From assembly GCA_019264505.1 (NCBI GenBank), contig JAHUZY010000377.1:1-8269 (forward strand): a stretch of DNA of 8,269 nucleotides. The letters are read 5' to 3'. A program made the translations under genes and the position numbers. The notes under the pieces are model-generated. The model searched no databases. It saw only the letters and a list, made by a program, of their open reading frames with translations, and was not told the DNA's origin. This document shows positions 1 through 7,172 of this stretch, piece by piece (the first letter of the stretch is position 1; the number at the start of each line of letters is the position of its first letter). The stretch is from Phenylobacterium sp. GTDB taxonomy: Bacteria > Pseudomonadota > Alphaproteobacteria > Caulobacterales > Caulobacteraceae.

Positions 1-928
1 GGCTCCACATCACGCCGGACGAGACGACCATGGCGACCGAGGAGACGTCCCAGCGGCCGGGATTGGCGTTCAGCGCGTTAAGGATCGGCCGGGCGAAGCT
101 GTCGCCGACGACGGTCAGCGACTGCGGCTTGTGGCGTTCGATGGCGTCCAGCATCTCGACGGGATCGAACGTCTCTCCCGCTAATGTCACCAGAGAACCG
201 CCCGCAAGGTGCGTTCCGATCGCCGTGAGCAGCCCCGTCCCGTGCATCAACGGGGGCGCAATCAGCGCCCGGCCTCCGGGGCCGATCTTACGGGTGTGCT
301 CACGGAGCGCCTCCAGGGTCTCAGGCACCGGCCCAAGCTTACGCGCCGAACTGAGCGTCACCTCCCGGAGGTCGTGGTGGGGCCACATCACGCCTTTGGG
401 CATGCCTGTGGTGCCGCCGGTGTAGATGAAGAGCAGATCCTGTCCCGAGCGTTCAAGCTGCAGCGCGGAACCGTCACCGTTGTCCGCGAGGGCGTGGAAC
501 GGCTCAGCGAACGGCGCGGTCCCCCCCCCCTCCGACACTTCGACCCAGGTCTTTACCTTGGGCAGCCGGTCCCGGACCTGCGTGACGGCGTCGCGGAACT
601 CGGAGGCGTAGACCACCGTCTGTGCGTCGGAGTTGTCGAAAATGTACCAGACCTCGTCCGGCGTGTAGCGGTAGTTGACGTTGACGTGGGTCAGTCGCGC
701 TTTGAAAGCCGCTGAGAGCGTAATCATGTATTCTGGACGGTTACGCATGTACACGGCGACCTTGTCGCCGGGCGCCGCCCCGCGGGCGATCAGGGCGCGC
801 GCGAGGTTGTTGGAGAGCCGGCTCGCCTCGTGCCAAGGAACCGTCCGCTCGCCATGGATGAAGGCGGGTGCGTCCGGTGGCAGCACCGGTTCGATGGCGT
901 CGAGGATGTCTCCGAAATTCCAACCCAC
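1..928 (-). CDS. Acyl-CoA synthetase/ligase (AMP-forming), C-terminus off window
   Basis: Member of the ANL adenylate-forming superfamily, expected to activate a carboxylic acid to its acyl-CoA with ATP and CoA in the cytoplasm. The first 309 codons are present; family members are usually about 500-550 residues, so the C-terminal domain lies beyond base 1. The phosphate-binding loop YTGGTTGMPKGV is at residues 169-180. FKARLTHVNVNYRY (75-88), PLMHGTG (226-232) and the start of the SSGVMWS segment (303-309) are typical of fatty-acyl/steroid-acyl FadD-like ligases. The start is GTG at 926-928: an in-frame TAG lies five codons upstream (941-943), and AGGGAGAGA upstream is a good ribosome site. 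It is the third gene of a leftward operon, 46 bases after the dehydrogenase at 975-2168. The frame is open throughout, including across a run of ten C (G on the coding strand) at 521-530. The substrate is not determinable; its neighbours suggest an acid made after Baeyer-Villiger cleavage or a steroid/terpenoid side chain. Confidence 0.93.
   Translation of the reverse strand, partial: MGWNFGDILDAIEPVLPPDAPAFIHGERTVPWHEASRLSNNLARALIARGAAPGDKVAVYMRNRPEYMITLSAAFKARLTHVNVNYRYTPDEVWYIFDNSDAQTVVYASEFRDAVTQVRDRLPKVKTWVEVSEGGGTAPFAEPFHALADNGDGSALQLERSGQDLLFIYTGGTTGMPKGVMWPHHDLREVTLSSARKLGPVPETLEALREHTRKIGPGGRALIAPPLMHGTGLLTAIGTHLAGGSLVTLAGETFDPVEMLDAIERHKPQSLTVVGDSFARPILNALNANPGRWDVSSVAMVVSSGVMWS
521..530. 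repeat. C10 homopolymer inside the ligase gene
   Basis: Ten consecutive C on the plus strand, read as GAG GGG GGG GGG in the minus-strand ligase (Glu-Gly-Gly-Gly at about residues 133-136). The reading frame is correct as given, with recognisable ligase sequence on both sides. Such a tract is prone to slippage in replication and to miscounting in sequencing. Confidence 0.95.
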
Positions 929-974
929 GCGTCTCTCTCCCTAGCCTTCTTCGTTCTTCGGGGCTGAGCGCCCT

Positions 975-2168
975 CTAGCTGGTGCGAACCTCGCGGAACG
1001 GGATGTCCCGGTCCACCTCCGGCTCCTTGGGCAGGCCCAGGACCCGCTCGCCGATGATGTTGCGTTGGATCTGGTCGGTGCCGCCGCCGATCGAGGTGAA
1101 GTAGGCGTTCAGCGTCAGGAAGTTGGCGTCCTCCGCCCGGGGATGGTCCGGGCCCTCGAGCACGCTGCCGGCGCCCAGGATCAGGGTCCGGACGCGCGCC
1201 TCCTCGTGCAGGATGCGGCTCATCGCGAGCTTGCCGAGGCTCATCAGCGCGGAGGTCGTGCCCTGCTTGAGGTCGGCCTTGGCCCGGGCGGTGTTGAGGG
1301 CGTTGAGCTTCTTCAGGGCGATGACCCTGGCGATTTCCTGGCGGATCAGCGGGTCGGAGAGCACGCCGGCCTCGCGGGCCAGGGCGATCAGCGGCTCGCC
1401 GGGGCCTTCCGAGACGCCGCTGCGCGGACCTCTGGCGCCTTCACCCATCGCGGAACGCTCGTAGGCGAGCGCGGTCTGCAGCACGCCCCAGCCCTGGCCG
1501 AGCTCGCCCAGCAGGTTCTCGGCCGGGCAGACGGCGTCGGTGAAGAACACCTCGTTGAACTGGCTCTCGCCGGTGATCTGCCTCAGCGGGCGGACCTCGA
1601 CGCCGGGCTGCTCCATCGGCAGAAAGAAGAAGCTGATGCCGCGGTGCTTGGGCACGTCCCAGTCGGTGCGGGCGATCAGCATGCCGTAGTCGGCGGCGGC
1701 GGCGTAGCTGGTCCAGACCTTCTGGCCATTGACCACGAAGTGGTCGTCCTGGCGGTCGGCGCGGGTGCGGACGCCGGCCAGGTCCGAGCCGGCGCCGGGC
1801 TCGGAGTAGAGCAGGCACATGCCGACGTCGCCGCGCAGCAGCGGGACGATCAGCTTCTCCTTGAGCGCCTGCGTGCCCCGCGCGAGCAGGGTGTTGGCCC
1901 ACAGGTTGGTGCGGTCCTGGCCGGTGCCGGGCGCGCCGACGGCGGCGAACTCGCGCTCGACGACGCGGGCCTGGGCGTCGCTCAGGCCCCGGCCCATCCA
2001 TTCGGTCGGCCAGCGGGGGACGGCCCAGCGAGCCTCGATCACCTTGGCGACCCAGGCCTTGCGCTCGGCCTCGCTCTGCAGCGGGCCGGTCCAGTTGGCG
2101 GCCAGCCAGGCGCGGACCTCCTCACGCAGGCTGTCGTCGGTGACCGGTAGGGCGGCGTCGTCAGCCAT
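975..2168 (-). CDS. Acyl-CoA dehydrogenase, likely catalytic subunit of a heteromeric pair
   Basis: A 397-residue acyl-CoA dehydrogenase, a flavoprotein introducing an alpha,beta double bond into an acyl-CoA. Visible landmarks are the FAD/substrate loop LLYSEPGAGSDLAG (119-132), VNGQKVWTS (146-154), and the C-terminal segment GGGTDQIQRNIIGERVLGLP (361-380), all typical of FadE proteins. The Glu of the usual YEG motif is replaced by Gly (GGG 361-363). However, YER at 236-238 puts a Glu (237) at the position used as base by isovaleryl- and long-chain acyl-CoA dehydrogenases, so the protein is probably active. The ATG start at 2166-2168 overlaps the end of the upstream dehydrogenase gene by 8 bases, and GGAGG sits 7 bases before it, suggesting translational coupling. 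The close pairing of two unlike dehydrogenase genes matches the alpha2beta2 enzymes known from actinobacterial steroid catabolism (ChsE type). Assignment to a particular substrate is inference. Confidence 0.94.
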   Translation of the reverse strand: MADDAALPVTDDSLREEVRAWLAANWTGPLQSEAERKAWVAKVIEARWAVPRWPTEWMGRGLSDAQARVVEREFAAVGAPGTGQDRTNLWANTLLARGTQALKEKLIVPLLRGDVGMCLLYSEPGAGSDLAGVRTRADRQDDHFVVNGQKVWTSYAAAADYGMLIARTDWDVPKHRGISFFFLPMEQPGVEVRPLRQITGESQFNEVFFTDAVCPAENLLGELGQGWGVLQTALAYERSAMGEGARGPRSGVSEGPGEPLIALAREAGVLSDPLIRQEIARVIALKKLNALNTARAKADLKQGTTSALMSLGKLAMSRILHEEARVRTLILGAGSVLEGPDHPRAEDANFLTLNAYFTSIGGGTDQIQRNIIGERVLGLPKEPEVDRDIPFREVRTS

Positions 2169-3282
2169 GGGCGGCCTCCAGTTCGGCGACGTAGCGCTCG
2201 CGGTGAAAGGCCGGGGCGCCGAACAGCTGGGCGTCGGCCCGGGCCCGGCGCAGGTAGAGGTGGGCCGGGTGGTTCCAGGTGAAGGCGATGCCGCCGTGCA
2301 TCTGGATGGCGTCGGCGCAGATCTTCACGAACGCATCGGCGCAGGCGAAGGCGGCGAGCTCCACCGCGGACTTGGCGTCCGGCGCGCCGGCGGCGAGCTG
2401 GGCGGCGGCGTGGCGGGCGGCGGACGTGGCGCTCTCGGACTCCACGAGGAGGTCGGCGGCCATGTGCTTGATGGCCTGGTAGCTGCCGATCGACCGTCCG
2501 AACTGGATGCGGTTTTTGGCGTAGTCGACGGTGAACTCCAATACCCGTCGGCCACCGCCGGCCTGTTCACCGGCCAGCGCGACGCGGGCGAGGCCCAGCG
2601 CCTCCTCGACGGCGTTCCAGCCGGCATGCTGCTTCCCGACGAGCCTGGCCGGTGCGGCTTCGAAGCTGATCTGCGCCAGCCGCAGCGTGTGGTCGAACAC
2701 GGGCAGGGGCTTCACCGCCACGCCGCCGGCCGTCGGATCGACCTCGAACACCGAGATCCCGTCAGCCTCCACTGCGGCGACCAGCAGCACGTCGGCGATT
2801 TGGCCGTGGGTGACGAAGCTCGCTTGACCCTCCAGACCCCAGGCCTCGCCGTCGGCGCGCGCCCGCACAGCGACGCCGTCCGGCGTCCAGGTTCCGGCGG
2901 AGCCGGTCAAGGCGGCGGTAGCGATGCGTGAGCCGTCAGCGATCCCGGGCAGCAGGCGCGCATTGGCCTCCGCATCCCCAAGCGCCTGAAGCAAGCCCGC
3001 CGCCAGCACGCCGCTGGTGAGCAGAGGGGAGCAGAGGAGGGCGGCGCCGACCGCTTCCATCACCAGCTCGAGTTCCAGGGGGCCTGCGCCCGCGCCGCCG
3101 TACTCCGGGTCGACGAGCAGGCCGACGGCGCCGATCTCCGCCAGCGCCTTCCAGACGTCGGGATCGTAGCCGGCGTCGGTCTCCATGACGCGGCGCACGT
3201 CGGCTTCCGTACTGCGCTCGGCCAGCAGGCGCAGCATGGAGCCCTGGAACGCCAGGCGCTCTTCGATCGGGAGGCTGACCAT
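2161..3282 (-). CDS. Acyl-CoA dehydrogenase-like partner subunit
   Basis: A 373-residue protein of the acyl-CoA dehydrogenase fold, first gene of the leftward operon. LVDPEYGGAG (56-65), FGRSIGSYQAIKH (261-273) and QMHGGIAFTW (327-336) followed by an H-LYLRRA segment are conserved family landmarks; the last two contribute to FAD binding across the dimer interface. The middle domain is divergent: the T/S-x-P-x-AGSD loop seen in its neighbour is reduced to an ALTGSAG stretch (124-130). By eye the position equivalent to the neighbour's Glu237 is Ala (GLAR, 230-233). There is also no YEG motif, so this is probably the non-catalytic or FAD-supporting subunit of a heteromer with the 975-2168 product. 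The ATG at 3280-3282 has a GGAG-like ribosome site (CGGAGC) upstream. Its stop overlaps the next gene's start by 8 bases. A stand-alone dehydrogenase cannot be excluded from sequence alone. Confidence 0.92.
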   Translation of the reverse strand: MVSLPIEERLAFQGSMLRLLAERSTEADVRRVMETDAGYDPDVWKALAEIGAVGLLVDPEYGGAGAGPLELELVMEAVGAALLCSPLLTSGVLAAGLLQALGDAEANARLLPGIADGSRIATAALTGSAGTWTPDGVAVRARADGEAWGLEGQASFVTHGQIADVLLVAAVEADGISVFEVDPTAGGVAVKPLPVFDHTLRLAQISFEAAPARLVGKQHAGWNAVEEALGLARVALAGEQAGGGRRVLEFTVDYAKNRIQFGRSIGSYQAIKHMAADLLVESESATSAARHAAAQLAAGAPDAKSAVELAAFACADAFVKICADAIQMHGGIAFTWNHPAHLYLRRARADAQLFGAPAFHRERYVAELEAAHG

Positions 3283-3371
3283 GGTTGCTCCGACGTGACC
3301 TCGTTCGAGTTTCGGACGGTGATCGTCAGAAAGACCTACACTTTGTCACCACGCAAGGCTAAAAGTGAGGA
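3283..3371. promoter_or_regulatory. Divergent promoter/operator region
   Basis: These 89 bases separate the leftward dehydrogenase/ligase operon from the rightward TetR/monooxygenase pair, so they must hold both promoters if the two arms start here. TetR-family regulators commonly bind such divergent regions. No strong consensus promoter is visible. A weak leftward candidate is GTGACA (complement of 3344-3349) with ACGATC (complement of 3321-3326) at 17 bases spacing. Possible operator symmetry includes the small palindrome CTCG-TT-CGAG (3300-3309), GGTGA/TCACC (3318-3322 and 3346-3350) and AAAG/CTTT (3330-3333 and 3341-3344). None is long enough to be convincing. Confidence 0.5.
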
Positions 3372-4025
3372 ATGACCGATGTCGCCACTTCGATCGCTGC
3401 GCGAGGCCGCCCGCGCGATCCGTCGATCGAATCGCGTGTGTTCGATGCGGCCATGGCTCAGTATGCGGAGGCGGGCTGGTCGGGGTTCAACTTCGAATCA
3501 GTTGCGCGCAAAGCCTGCGTGGGGAAGGCGTCGCTCTACAGGCGCTGGCCGACGCGCGGTGAACTTCTGAGGCATACGCTGCAAGCGCGGTGGCTGACCG
3601 TCTCCAGCATCGACACCGGAAATATCCGCGGGGACTTGGAAGAGCTGGCCCGAATGATCGCCCGCACGCTCACCGGCCCGTACAGCGAGGCCCATGCGCG
3701 AATTAGCTTAGACTCCGCGCGACACCCGGAGATGCTGGATTTTCTGCGTCCCTATTCGGACGACACAATCCGACACGGCCGCGCCATTGTGCGGCGTGCC
3801 ATTGCGCGTGGGGAGATCACGCCAGCAACAAATCCCGGCCTGATGATGGACATGGTCGTGGGGGCGGTGACCAACCACATCCGGACGACGCCTGCACGGC
3901 TCCGCGGAGTGATGATGGCCAAGATGCAGGATTTCGTATCCGAGCTTGTGGAGGCGGTTCTTCACGGTGTCCGAGCCACAGATATGACAGAGAATGACAA
4001 AAAGGACCGGGGGGTGAGTGCGTGA
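3372..4025 (+). CDS. TetR/AcrR-family transcriptional regulator
   Basis: A 217-residue one-component regulator. The N-terminus contains a basic GRPRDPS arm (12-18), then a typical TetR helix-turn-helix with NFESVARKACVGKASLYRRW at 40-59, followed by an all-helical ligand-binding domain of ordinary length. The family usually represses adjacent or divergent genes and is released by a small ligand, often an acyl-CoA or pathway intermediate in catabolic loci; that role here is inference from position. The ATG at 3372 is the first possible start, because an in-frame TGA lies just upstream (3366-3368). A GTGAGG purine stretch is almost touching the start, an unusually short spacing that may keep expression low. 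The gene overlaps the monooxygenase start by four bases (GTGA), so regulator and enzyme are probably co-transcribed and translationally coupled. Confidence 0.93.
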   Translation: MTDVATSIAARGRPRDPSIESRVFDAAMAQYAEAGWSGFNFESVARKACVGKASLYRRWPTRGELLRHTLQARWLTVSSIDTGNIRGDLEELARMIARTLTGPYSEAHARISLDSARHPEMLDFLRPYSDDTIRHGRAIVRRAIARGEITPATNPGLMMDMVVGAVTNHIRTTPARLRGVMMAKMQDFVSELVEAVLHGVRATDMTENDKKDRGVSA

Positions 4026-5659
4026 GCCAAGTCAGGGCGCCCATCGTGGCGGAGGTGGACGCGGTGGTCGTCGGGGCCGGGTTCGGCGGCCTCTACATGG
4101 TCCACCGCCTGCGCGAACTGGGGCTGAGCATCCAGGGCTTCGATGCGGCCGGCGGCGTCGGCGGCACCTGGTACTGGAACCGTTACCCGGGCGCGCGCTG
4201 CGACATTCCGAGCCTGTTCTACTCCTACACCTGGTCGGCCGAGGTGCAGCAGGAGTGGCGCTGGAGCGAGAAGTACGCCGCCCAGCCCGAGATCCTGGCC
4301 TACGCCGAATTCGTCGCCGAGAAGTACGACCTGAAGCGCGCCTTCGCCTTCGAGACCAAGGTGAAGTCGGCGGTCTGGGACGAGGCGACCGGCCGCTGGA
4401 CGGTCACCACCGACCGGGGTGACCGCGTGAGGGCCCGGTTCTGCATCATGGCGACGGGCTGCCTCTCCATGCCCCGTGCGCCCGACCTGCCCGGCCAGGG
4501 CACCTTCCAGGGCAGCACCTTCCACACCGGCAAGTGGCCGCACGAGCCCGTCAGCTTCGCGGGGCAGACGGTGGCGGTGATCGGCACCGGCTCGTCGGCC
4601 ATCCAGTCGATCACCGAGATCGCCAAGGACGCCGGTCATGTCTACGTCCTCCAACGTACGCCCAACTTCAGCGTGCCGGCCCGCAACGGACCGCTGCGGG
4701 ACAAGGAATACGCCGCCTTCTGGGAGCAGTACCCGGCGTATCGGCAGATGGTGCTGGAGGGCACGGCCGGGATCGCCGGCGGCAGCCCGTTCCGCAGCCT
4801 CACCACCGAGCAGCAGCGGGCCAGGTTCGAGGAGCTATGGAACATCGGCGGGGCCGGCTACCTGGGCGCTCTGGCGGACCTGTTGACCAACCCCATCGCC
4901 AACGACGCGGCGGCCAACTTCGTGCGCGAGAAGATCCGCGAGACCGTGAAGGACCCAGAGGTCGCCGAGGCGCTGCTGCCCGACGACCCCCCCATCGGCG
5001 CCAAGCGGATCTGCGTCGACACCGGCTACTACGAGGTCTTCAACCAGGACAACGTCACCCTGGTGAACCTCAGGAAGGCGCCAATCGAGGCGATTACGCC
5101 AGCTGGCGTGCGGACCACGGCGCAGGAGTACTCGGTCGACGCCATCGTCTATGCCACCGGCTTCGATGCCATGACCGGCGCGCTGCTGAACATCGACATC
5201 CGGGGCCGGGGCGGGTTCAGCCTGGCCGAAGCCTGGGGCGACGGGCCGAAGACCTACCTCGGCCTCCAGGTGGCAGGCTTCCCCAACTTCTTCACCGTCG
5301 CCGGTCCGGGCAGCCCCTCGGTGCTGTCCAACATGATTAGCAGCTGTGAGCAGCACGTGGACTGGATCAGCGACTGTCTGGCCTGGCTGGACGCGAACGG
5401 CGTGGAGGTCATCGAGGCCGACCCGCAGGCCCAGGAGGACTGGGTGCGCAAGGTCAACGAGGCCGCCGACAAGACCCTCTTCCCGAAGGCTAACAGCTGG
5501 TACATCGGCGCCAACATCCCCGGAAAGCCGCGGGTCTTCATGCCCTACGTCGGCGGCCACTACCGGCAGATCTGCAACCAGGTGGCGGCCGAGGGTTACC
5601 GCGGCTTCCGTCACTCAGCGTCGACGGTCGGCGCCACACAAGCCAAGGCGCGGGCATGA
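4022..5659 (+). CDS. Type I Baeyer-Villiger monooxygenase (FAD/NADPH)
   Basis: A 545-residue flavoprotein monooxygenase expected to insert one oxygen atom of O2 next to a ketone carbonyl, giving an ester or lactone, using NADPH and FAD. Evidence: an N-terminal FAD Rossmann motif GAGFGG (18-23), the long Baeyer-Villiger fingerprint GGTWYWNRYPGARCD (47-61), the classic fingerprint FxGxxxHxxxWP read as FQGSTFHTGKWP (162-173), a second dinucleotide motif GTGSSA (188-193) for NADPH, and a late YATGFD motif. Length matches cyclohexanone/steroid-type monooxygenases (about 530-600). The GTG start at 4022 overlaps the TetR stop (GTGA); GTGAG and, further up, AAGGA precede it. No alternative in-frame start gives a complete FAD motif at a sensible distance. 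The substrate is unknown; neighbouring acyl-CoA dehydrogenases and ligase suggest a cyclic or steroidal ketone whose cleavage product enters beta-oxidation. No ester or lactone hydrolase is visible in the window. Confidence 0.95.
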   Translation: MSQVRAPIVAEVDAVVVGAGFGGLYMVHRLRELGLSIQGFDAAGGVGGTWYWNRYPGARCDIPSLFYSYTWSAEVQQEWRWSEKYAAQPEILAYAEFVAEKYDLKRAFAFETKVKSAVWDEATGRWTVTTDRGDRVRARFCIMATGCLSMPRAPDLPGQGTFQGSTFHTGKWPHEPVSFAGQTVAVIGTGSSAIQSITEIAKDAGHVYVLQRTPNFSVPARNGPLRDKEYAAFWEQYPAYRQMVLEGTAGIAGGSPFRSLTTEQQRARFEELWNIGGAGYLGALADLLTNPIANDAAANFVREKIRETVKDPEVAEALLPDDPPIGAKRICVDTGYYEVFNQDNVTLVNLRKAPIEAITPAGVRTTAQEYSVDAIVYATGFDAMTGALLNIDIRGRGGFSLAEAWGDGPKTYLGLQVAGFPNFFTVAGPGSPSVLSNMISSCEQHVDWISDCLAWLDANGVEVIEADPQAQEDWVRKVNEAADKTLFPKANSWYIGANIPGKPRVFMPYVGGHYRQICNQVAAEGYRGFRHSASTVGATQAKARA

Positions 5660-5677
5660 CCGCAGTCGCCCCTGCGG
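5660..5677 (+). terminator. Small hairpin after the monooxygenase stop
   Basis: CCGCAG and CTGCGG form a perfect 6-base-pair stem with the six-base loop TCGCCC, starting immediately after the monooxygenase TGA (5657-5659). No T-run follows, so it is not a classic intrinsic terminator; it could slow polymerase, protect the 3' end of the message, or be chance in high-GC DNA. The remaining 61 bases to the next start hold nothing else clear apart from an AGGA ribosome site at 5727-5730. Confidence 0.3.
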
Positions 5678-5738
5678 CCAGCCAAGCCGATGTTCGTCGG
5701 CCGAGACAAACTCCAACCTTGCAGACAGGAACCCCATA

Positions 5739-6587
5739 ATGCCCCTGCACAGCCGCATCTGCGATATATTGAACATCGAGTATCCGATCGTGCTGGCTGG
5801 GATGGGCGGCGCCAGCGTTCGGCGCCTTGCGGCTGCGGTTTCGAATGCAGGCGGGGCTAGGGGTGCTGGGCGCAGCGGCCTGTTCGCGCGAGGAGCTGCG
5901 CGAGTGGATCCGGGAAGTGAAATCCCTGACGGACAAGCCATTCGAGGTTGACACGCTTCTGCCGGCCTCAATCCGGCGCGATCCGACGGACGCGGCCGGG
6001 ACTGGAAAGCCCTCACGTTCGGAGTTGATCGGCGAGTACCAGGCCTTCGCCGACGAGTTCATGCGTCAGGAGGGGCTGACGAAGGTCCTCCGGCCTCGCC
6101 GCGGATCCAACGCAGACGCCCAAGGCGGCCCGATGTTCTTCTCGAAGGATTTCTTTGAGGAGCAGATGGAGGTGGTTGTCGAGGAGAAGGTGCCGGTCTA
6201 CGCTGCCGGGCTCGGCAACGCCGGTCCCTGGATGGAGCGGATGCGTGAGAACGGAACCAAGGTGATGTCGGTCATCGGTTCGGTCAAGCACGCCCTTCAG
6301 GTGGCGGCCGCGGGTGTCGACGTCGTGGTCGCGCAGGGACATGACGGCGGCGGCCACAACTCGCCGATGGAACAACGGCGCTGATCCCTCAGGTCGTCGA
6401 CGCCATGGGCGGCCGTGTTCCGGTCCTGGGCGCGGGCGGCATCGCTGACGGGCGGGGCGTTGCGGCCGCCATAATGCTGGGCGCCGAGGGCGCTTGGGTC
6501 GGGACCGCGTTCATGGCCACGGATGAGGCCGGCATCCAGCAGTTCCAGAAGGAGGTTCTGGTGGAGTCCGGGGACGCGGACACGGTT
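5739..6587 (+). pseudogene. Nitronate monooxygenase/2-nitropropane dioxygenase-like flavoprotein, broken
   Basis: Remnant of an FMN-binding TIM-barrel protein of the nitronate monooxygenase family. ATG at 5739 is preceded by AGGA (5727-5730) at 8 bases, and the protein begins MPLHSRICDILNIEYPIVLA. Frame 1 covers residues to SNAGG; an extra G in the GGGG at 5853-5856 then shifts the frame, and the family sequence resumes at 5857 as LGVLGAAA. It continues through KPFEVDTLLPASI, GPMFFSKDFFEEQ and the active-site-like QGHDGGGHNSPM. One base is missing at 6370-6371 (ATG GA ACA), after which the original frame resumes as TTALIPQVVDAMGG, then VLGAGGIADGRG and GAWVGTAFMATDEAG, a phosphate-binding region. 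Homology stops abruptly at GDADTV (6587), where insertion-sequence DNA begins. About 283 codons remain; relatives usually have 320-380. Homologues occur in steroid catabolic clusters as flavin reductases (IpdC-like), a possible role before decay. The single-base indels could be sequencing errors; the 3' truncation is not explained that way. Confidence 0.88.
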
Positions 6588-7091
6588 GGCGCCTATGTGC
6601 TCGAACTGGGGGTTGCGGTCGGGATGGCTCGCGCCTTCAGCGGCCTTGCGGTTGGCCTGGCGCGAGAAGCCGAGCTGGGTCAGCAGCTTGCGCACGCTGT
6701 TGGGGCTGATCGCATGGCCCATGTCGGCAAGCGCCGAGGCCAGCTTGTCCAGGCTCTTCGACACCCACAGCAGCAGGCGCTCCGGATCGCCCCGCGTCGC
6801 CGGCTCGACAAGACGCATCAGATCGGCCAGCAGCGTCGGATCGCGCTCGCTCAACGGCTTCGGGCCGCCCCCCTCCCGGCGCACCCGGCCGCGCGGCGGA
6901 GGCTCGGCATCGAGGTCTCTGACCCCGCGCCCGATCGTCGAGCGCGCCAGCCCCGTGATCGCCGAGACCGCGGCCAACCCGCCCCGGCCCGCAGCCCGCG
7001 TCTCGCTCGCGGCGAACACCCGCCGCCCCCGCTCGTCCCGCTTCGAGCCGTCCGCCTCCCACCGCCGCCGTATCCCGAGCCCGTCGATCAT
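6588..7091 (-). pseudogene. ISAzo13-type transposase, N-terminal fragment
   Basis: On the minus strand from ATG 7089-7091 the protein begins MIDGLGIRRRWEADGSKRDE and includes AAGRGGLAAVSAITGLARST (33-52), RREGGGPKPLSERDPTLL (71-88), RGDPERLLLWVSKSL (100-114), ISPNSVRKLLTQLGFSRQAN (128-147) and HPDRNPQFEHI (156-166). These are hallmarks of the N-terminal half of ISAzo13-family DDE transposases. Resemblance ends at about residue 168, exactly at the junction with the nitronate monooxygenase remnant. The open frame continues antisense to that gene down to 6297, but those residues are not transposase. The catalytic DDE domain is missing, so the element cannot move by itself. A GGGACGGG ribosome site lies upstream of the start. 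The left end of the element is deleted; no terminal repeat could be identified. Confidence 0.85.
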
Positions 7092-7172
7092 CCCGTCCCG
7101 GCTAGCCCGCGTCGCCCCTCACCGGAATCCCCTCCACCTGAGTCACACCGCCGCACCCACCACATCGGCAGC
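7092..7172. other. Junction segment between ISAzo13-type and IS3-type remnants
   Basis: These 81 bases lie upstream of both the leftward ISAzo13-type transposase and the rightward IS3 orfA. They should contain the outer end of the ISAzo13-type element and possibly the left end of the IS3-type element. I could not recognise either terminal inverted repeat, nor a target duplication. No gene is supported here. Confidence 0.5.

Noticed and set aside
1065..2150. Long plus-strand open frame opposite the 975-2168 dehydrogenase
   Set aside because: Its translation is Gly/Ala/Arg-rich low-complexity text with no recognisable motif, and the opposite strand encodes a clear dehydrogenase; it is a high-GC antisense shadow.
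1819..2931. Plus-strand open frame spanning parts of both dehydrogenase genes
   Set aside because: It crosses the boundary of two well-supported minus-strand genes and has no family landmarks.
3318..3350. GGTGA/TCACC as a firm TetR operator
   Set aside because: The arms are only five bases and 23 bases apart, and do not share a centre with the neighbouring AAAG/CTTT pair; kept only as a weak candidate within the intergenic entry.
4835..5614. Minus-strand open frame opposite the monooxygenase
   Set aside because: The composition is typical of an antisense shadow, and the plus strand carries all Baeyer-Villiger fingerprints.
7092..7172. Terminal inverted repeats of the ISAzo13-type or IS3-type element
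   Set aside because: No matching opposite end exists in the window and no end sequence could be recognised with confidence.
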